From: Patescibacteria group bacterium
GTDB lineage: Bacteria > Patescibacteriota > Patescibacteriia > UBA2591 > UBA6264
Length of the DNA stretch: 15,546 nucleotides
NCBI GenBank assembly: GCA_018896315.1
Contig: JAHIMV010000134.1
Location: forward strand, 1 to 15,546
Direction of reading: 5' to 3'
Shown here: positions 15,234-15,546 of the stretch, one piece after another
How positions within the stretch are numbered: position 1 is the first letter of the stretch
Layout: each line of letters opens with the position of its first letter
Position numbers and translations under genes: made by a program
The notes under the pieces: model-generated
Databases searched by the model: none
The model's input: the letters and a program-made list of their open reading frames with translations, nothing else
What the model was told of the DNA's origin: nothing

Positions 15234-15546
15234 ATTTTTTTATAAATTTCCAAAAACTCGTCCGCTATCCGCCGCCATGAATGCGTAAAATTAAAATCAG
15301 CGATTTTGCTTTTTTGCAAATCGTAATTCTCCTTTTCCGCCAGATATAGAATCTTATTTTTTATATCATCTTTATCAAACGGATTAACAAAAACGCCAAA
15401 GTCCTTGAACTTATCAACAAACCCGCATTCTTTTGTTAAAATAAACGGCTTATTAAAAGACAGCCCTTCAATAATAAAATTAGGAGCAAAATCCGTAATT
15501 GAAGGAACAACAAGAGCGTAAGAGTGTCTTATTTTATCCATCAATT
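15230..15546 (-). CDS. GT4 family glycosyltransferase, C-terminal part (5' end beyond window)
   Basis: Only the last 105 or so residues are in the window, and the frame is open to the right edge. The visible start (LMDKIRHSYALVVPSITDFA) is the end of the GT4 helix and strand before the donor loop. PNFIIEGLSFNKPFILTKEC is the EX7E-region equivalent, with its second Glu (PNFIIEGL) present. GVFVNPFDKDDIKNKILYLA is the usual following segment, and HSWRRIADEFLEIYKKI is the typical GT4 C-terminus. The ATG near the edge is internal. The stop overlaps the start of the next GT4 in ATGA, so the two are co-transcribed. Confidence 0.85.
   Translation of the reverse strand, partial: LMDKIRHSYALVVPSITDFAPNFIIEGLSFNKPFILTKECGFVDKFKDFGVFVNPFDKDDIKNKILYLAEKENYDLQKSKIADFNFTHSWRRIADEFLEIYKKI

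Noticed and set aside
1..15546. CRISPR arrays, tRNA or rRNA genes, insertion sequences, riboswitches.
   Set aside because: No regularly spaced direct repeats, no cloverleaf-like or rRNA-like stretch, and no transposase frame were recognised. The only tandem repeats are the heptamers inside one gene.

Overview
The window is a dense sugar-nucleotide, glycosyltransferase and methyltransferase cluster for a surface glycan (O-antigen, capsule or S-layer glycan type). The DNA is very AT-rich: 15 G/C of 60 bases in row 5041-5100. Genes are packed head to tail with ATGA overlaps or gaps of a few bases, and start codons lack Shine-Dalgarno motifs. A small UvrC-like GIY-YIG protein and heptamer repeats of GAATTAN/GAAATTR type lie inside the cluster. 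Together these suggest a Candidate Phyla Radiation bacterium (Patescibacteria, perhaps Parcubacteria). This is inference, as no marker gene is present. TGA serves as a stop at several ATGA junctions, so a recoded-UGA lineage (Gracilibacteria/Absconditabacteria) is unlikely.

Plus-strand unit (1-10775). In order it holds: the 3' part of an RmlD/RfbD dTDP-4-dehydrorhamnose reductase; a zinc-ribbon SAM methyltransferase broken by a frameshift in a poly-G region; a CmcI/rhamnosyl O-methyltransferase family protein; a 51-codon fragment of a family 2 glycosyltransferase; an intact GT2; a GT-A/GT-B fusion of 689 residues; two further methyltransferases; a GT4-like glycosyltransferase; GDP-mannose 4,6-dehydratase (Gmd); and a last GT2. 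All neighbouring genes are close enough to be one transcript.

Minus-strand unit (15546-10789). It converges on the first unit with only 13 bases between the two stop codons. Read 5' to 3' it holds: the C-terminal part of a GT4 enzyme cut by the window edge; a GT4 carrying two in-frame heptamer repeats; a 19-codon remnant that resembles a GT4 N-terminus; a GIY-YIG protein; a GT4; a 201-base gap without a convincing gene; a class I methyltransferase; and a final GT4.

How it works together (inference): RmlD and Gmd supply deoxyhexose donors (dTDP-L-rhamnose and GDP-4-keto-6-deoxymannose). About eight glycosyltransferases assemble a chain, and about five methyltransferases decorate it. No flippase, polymerase, ABC exporter or initiating phosphoglycosyltransferase is visible. 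Most interesting are the poly-G frameshift in a glycan-modifying gene (possible phase variation), the GIY-YIG gene sitting in frame between a GT4 N-terminal remnant and a complete GT4, and the heptamer repeats that code for normal-length parts of a glycosyltransferase. Both flanks (rfbD, and the genes from 14154 on) are less AT-rich than the core, which points to a mosaic locus.
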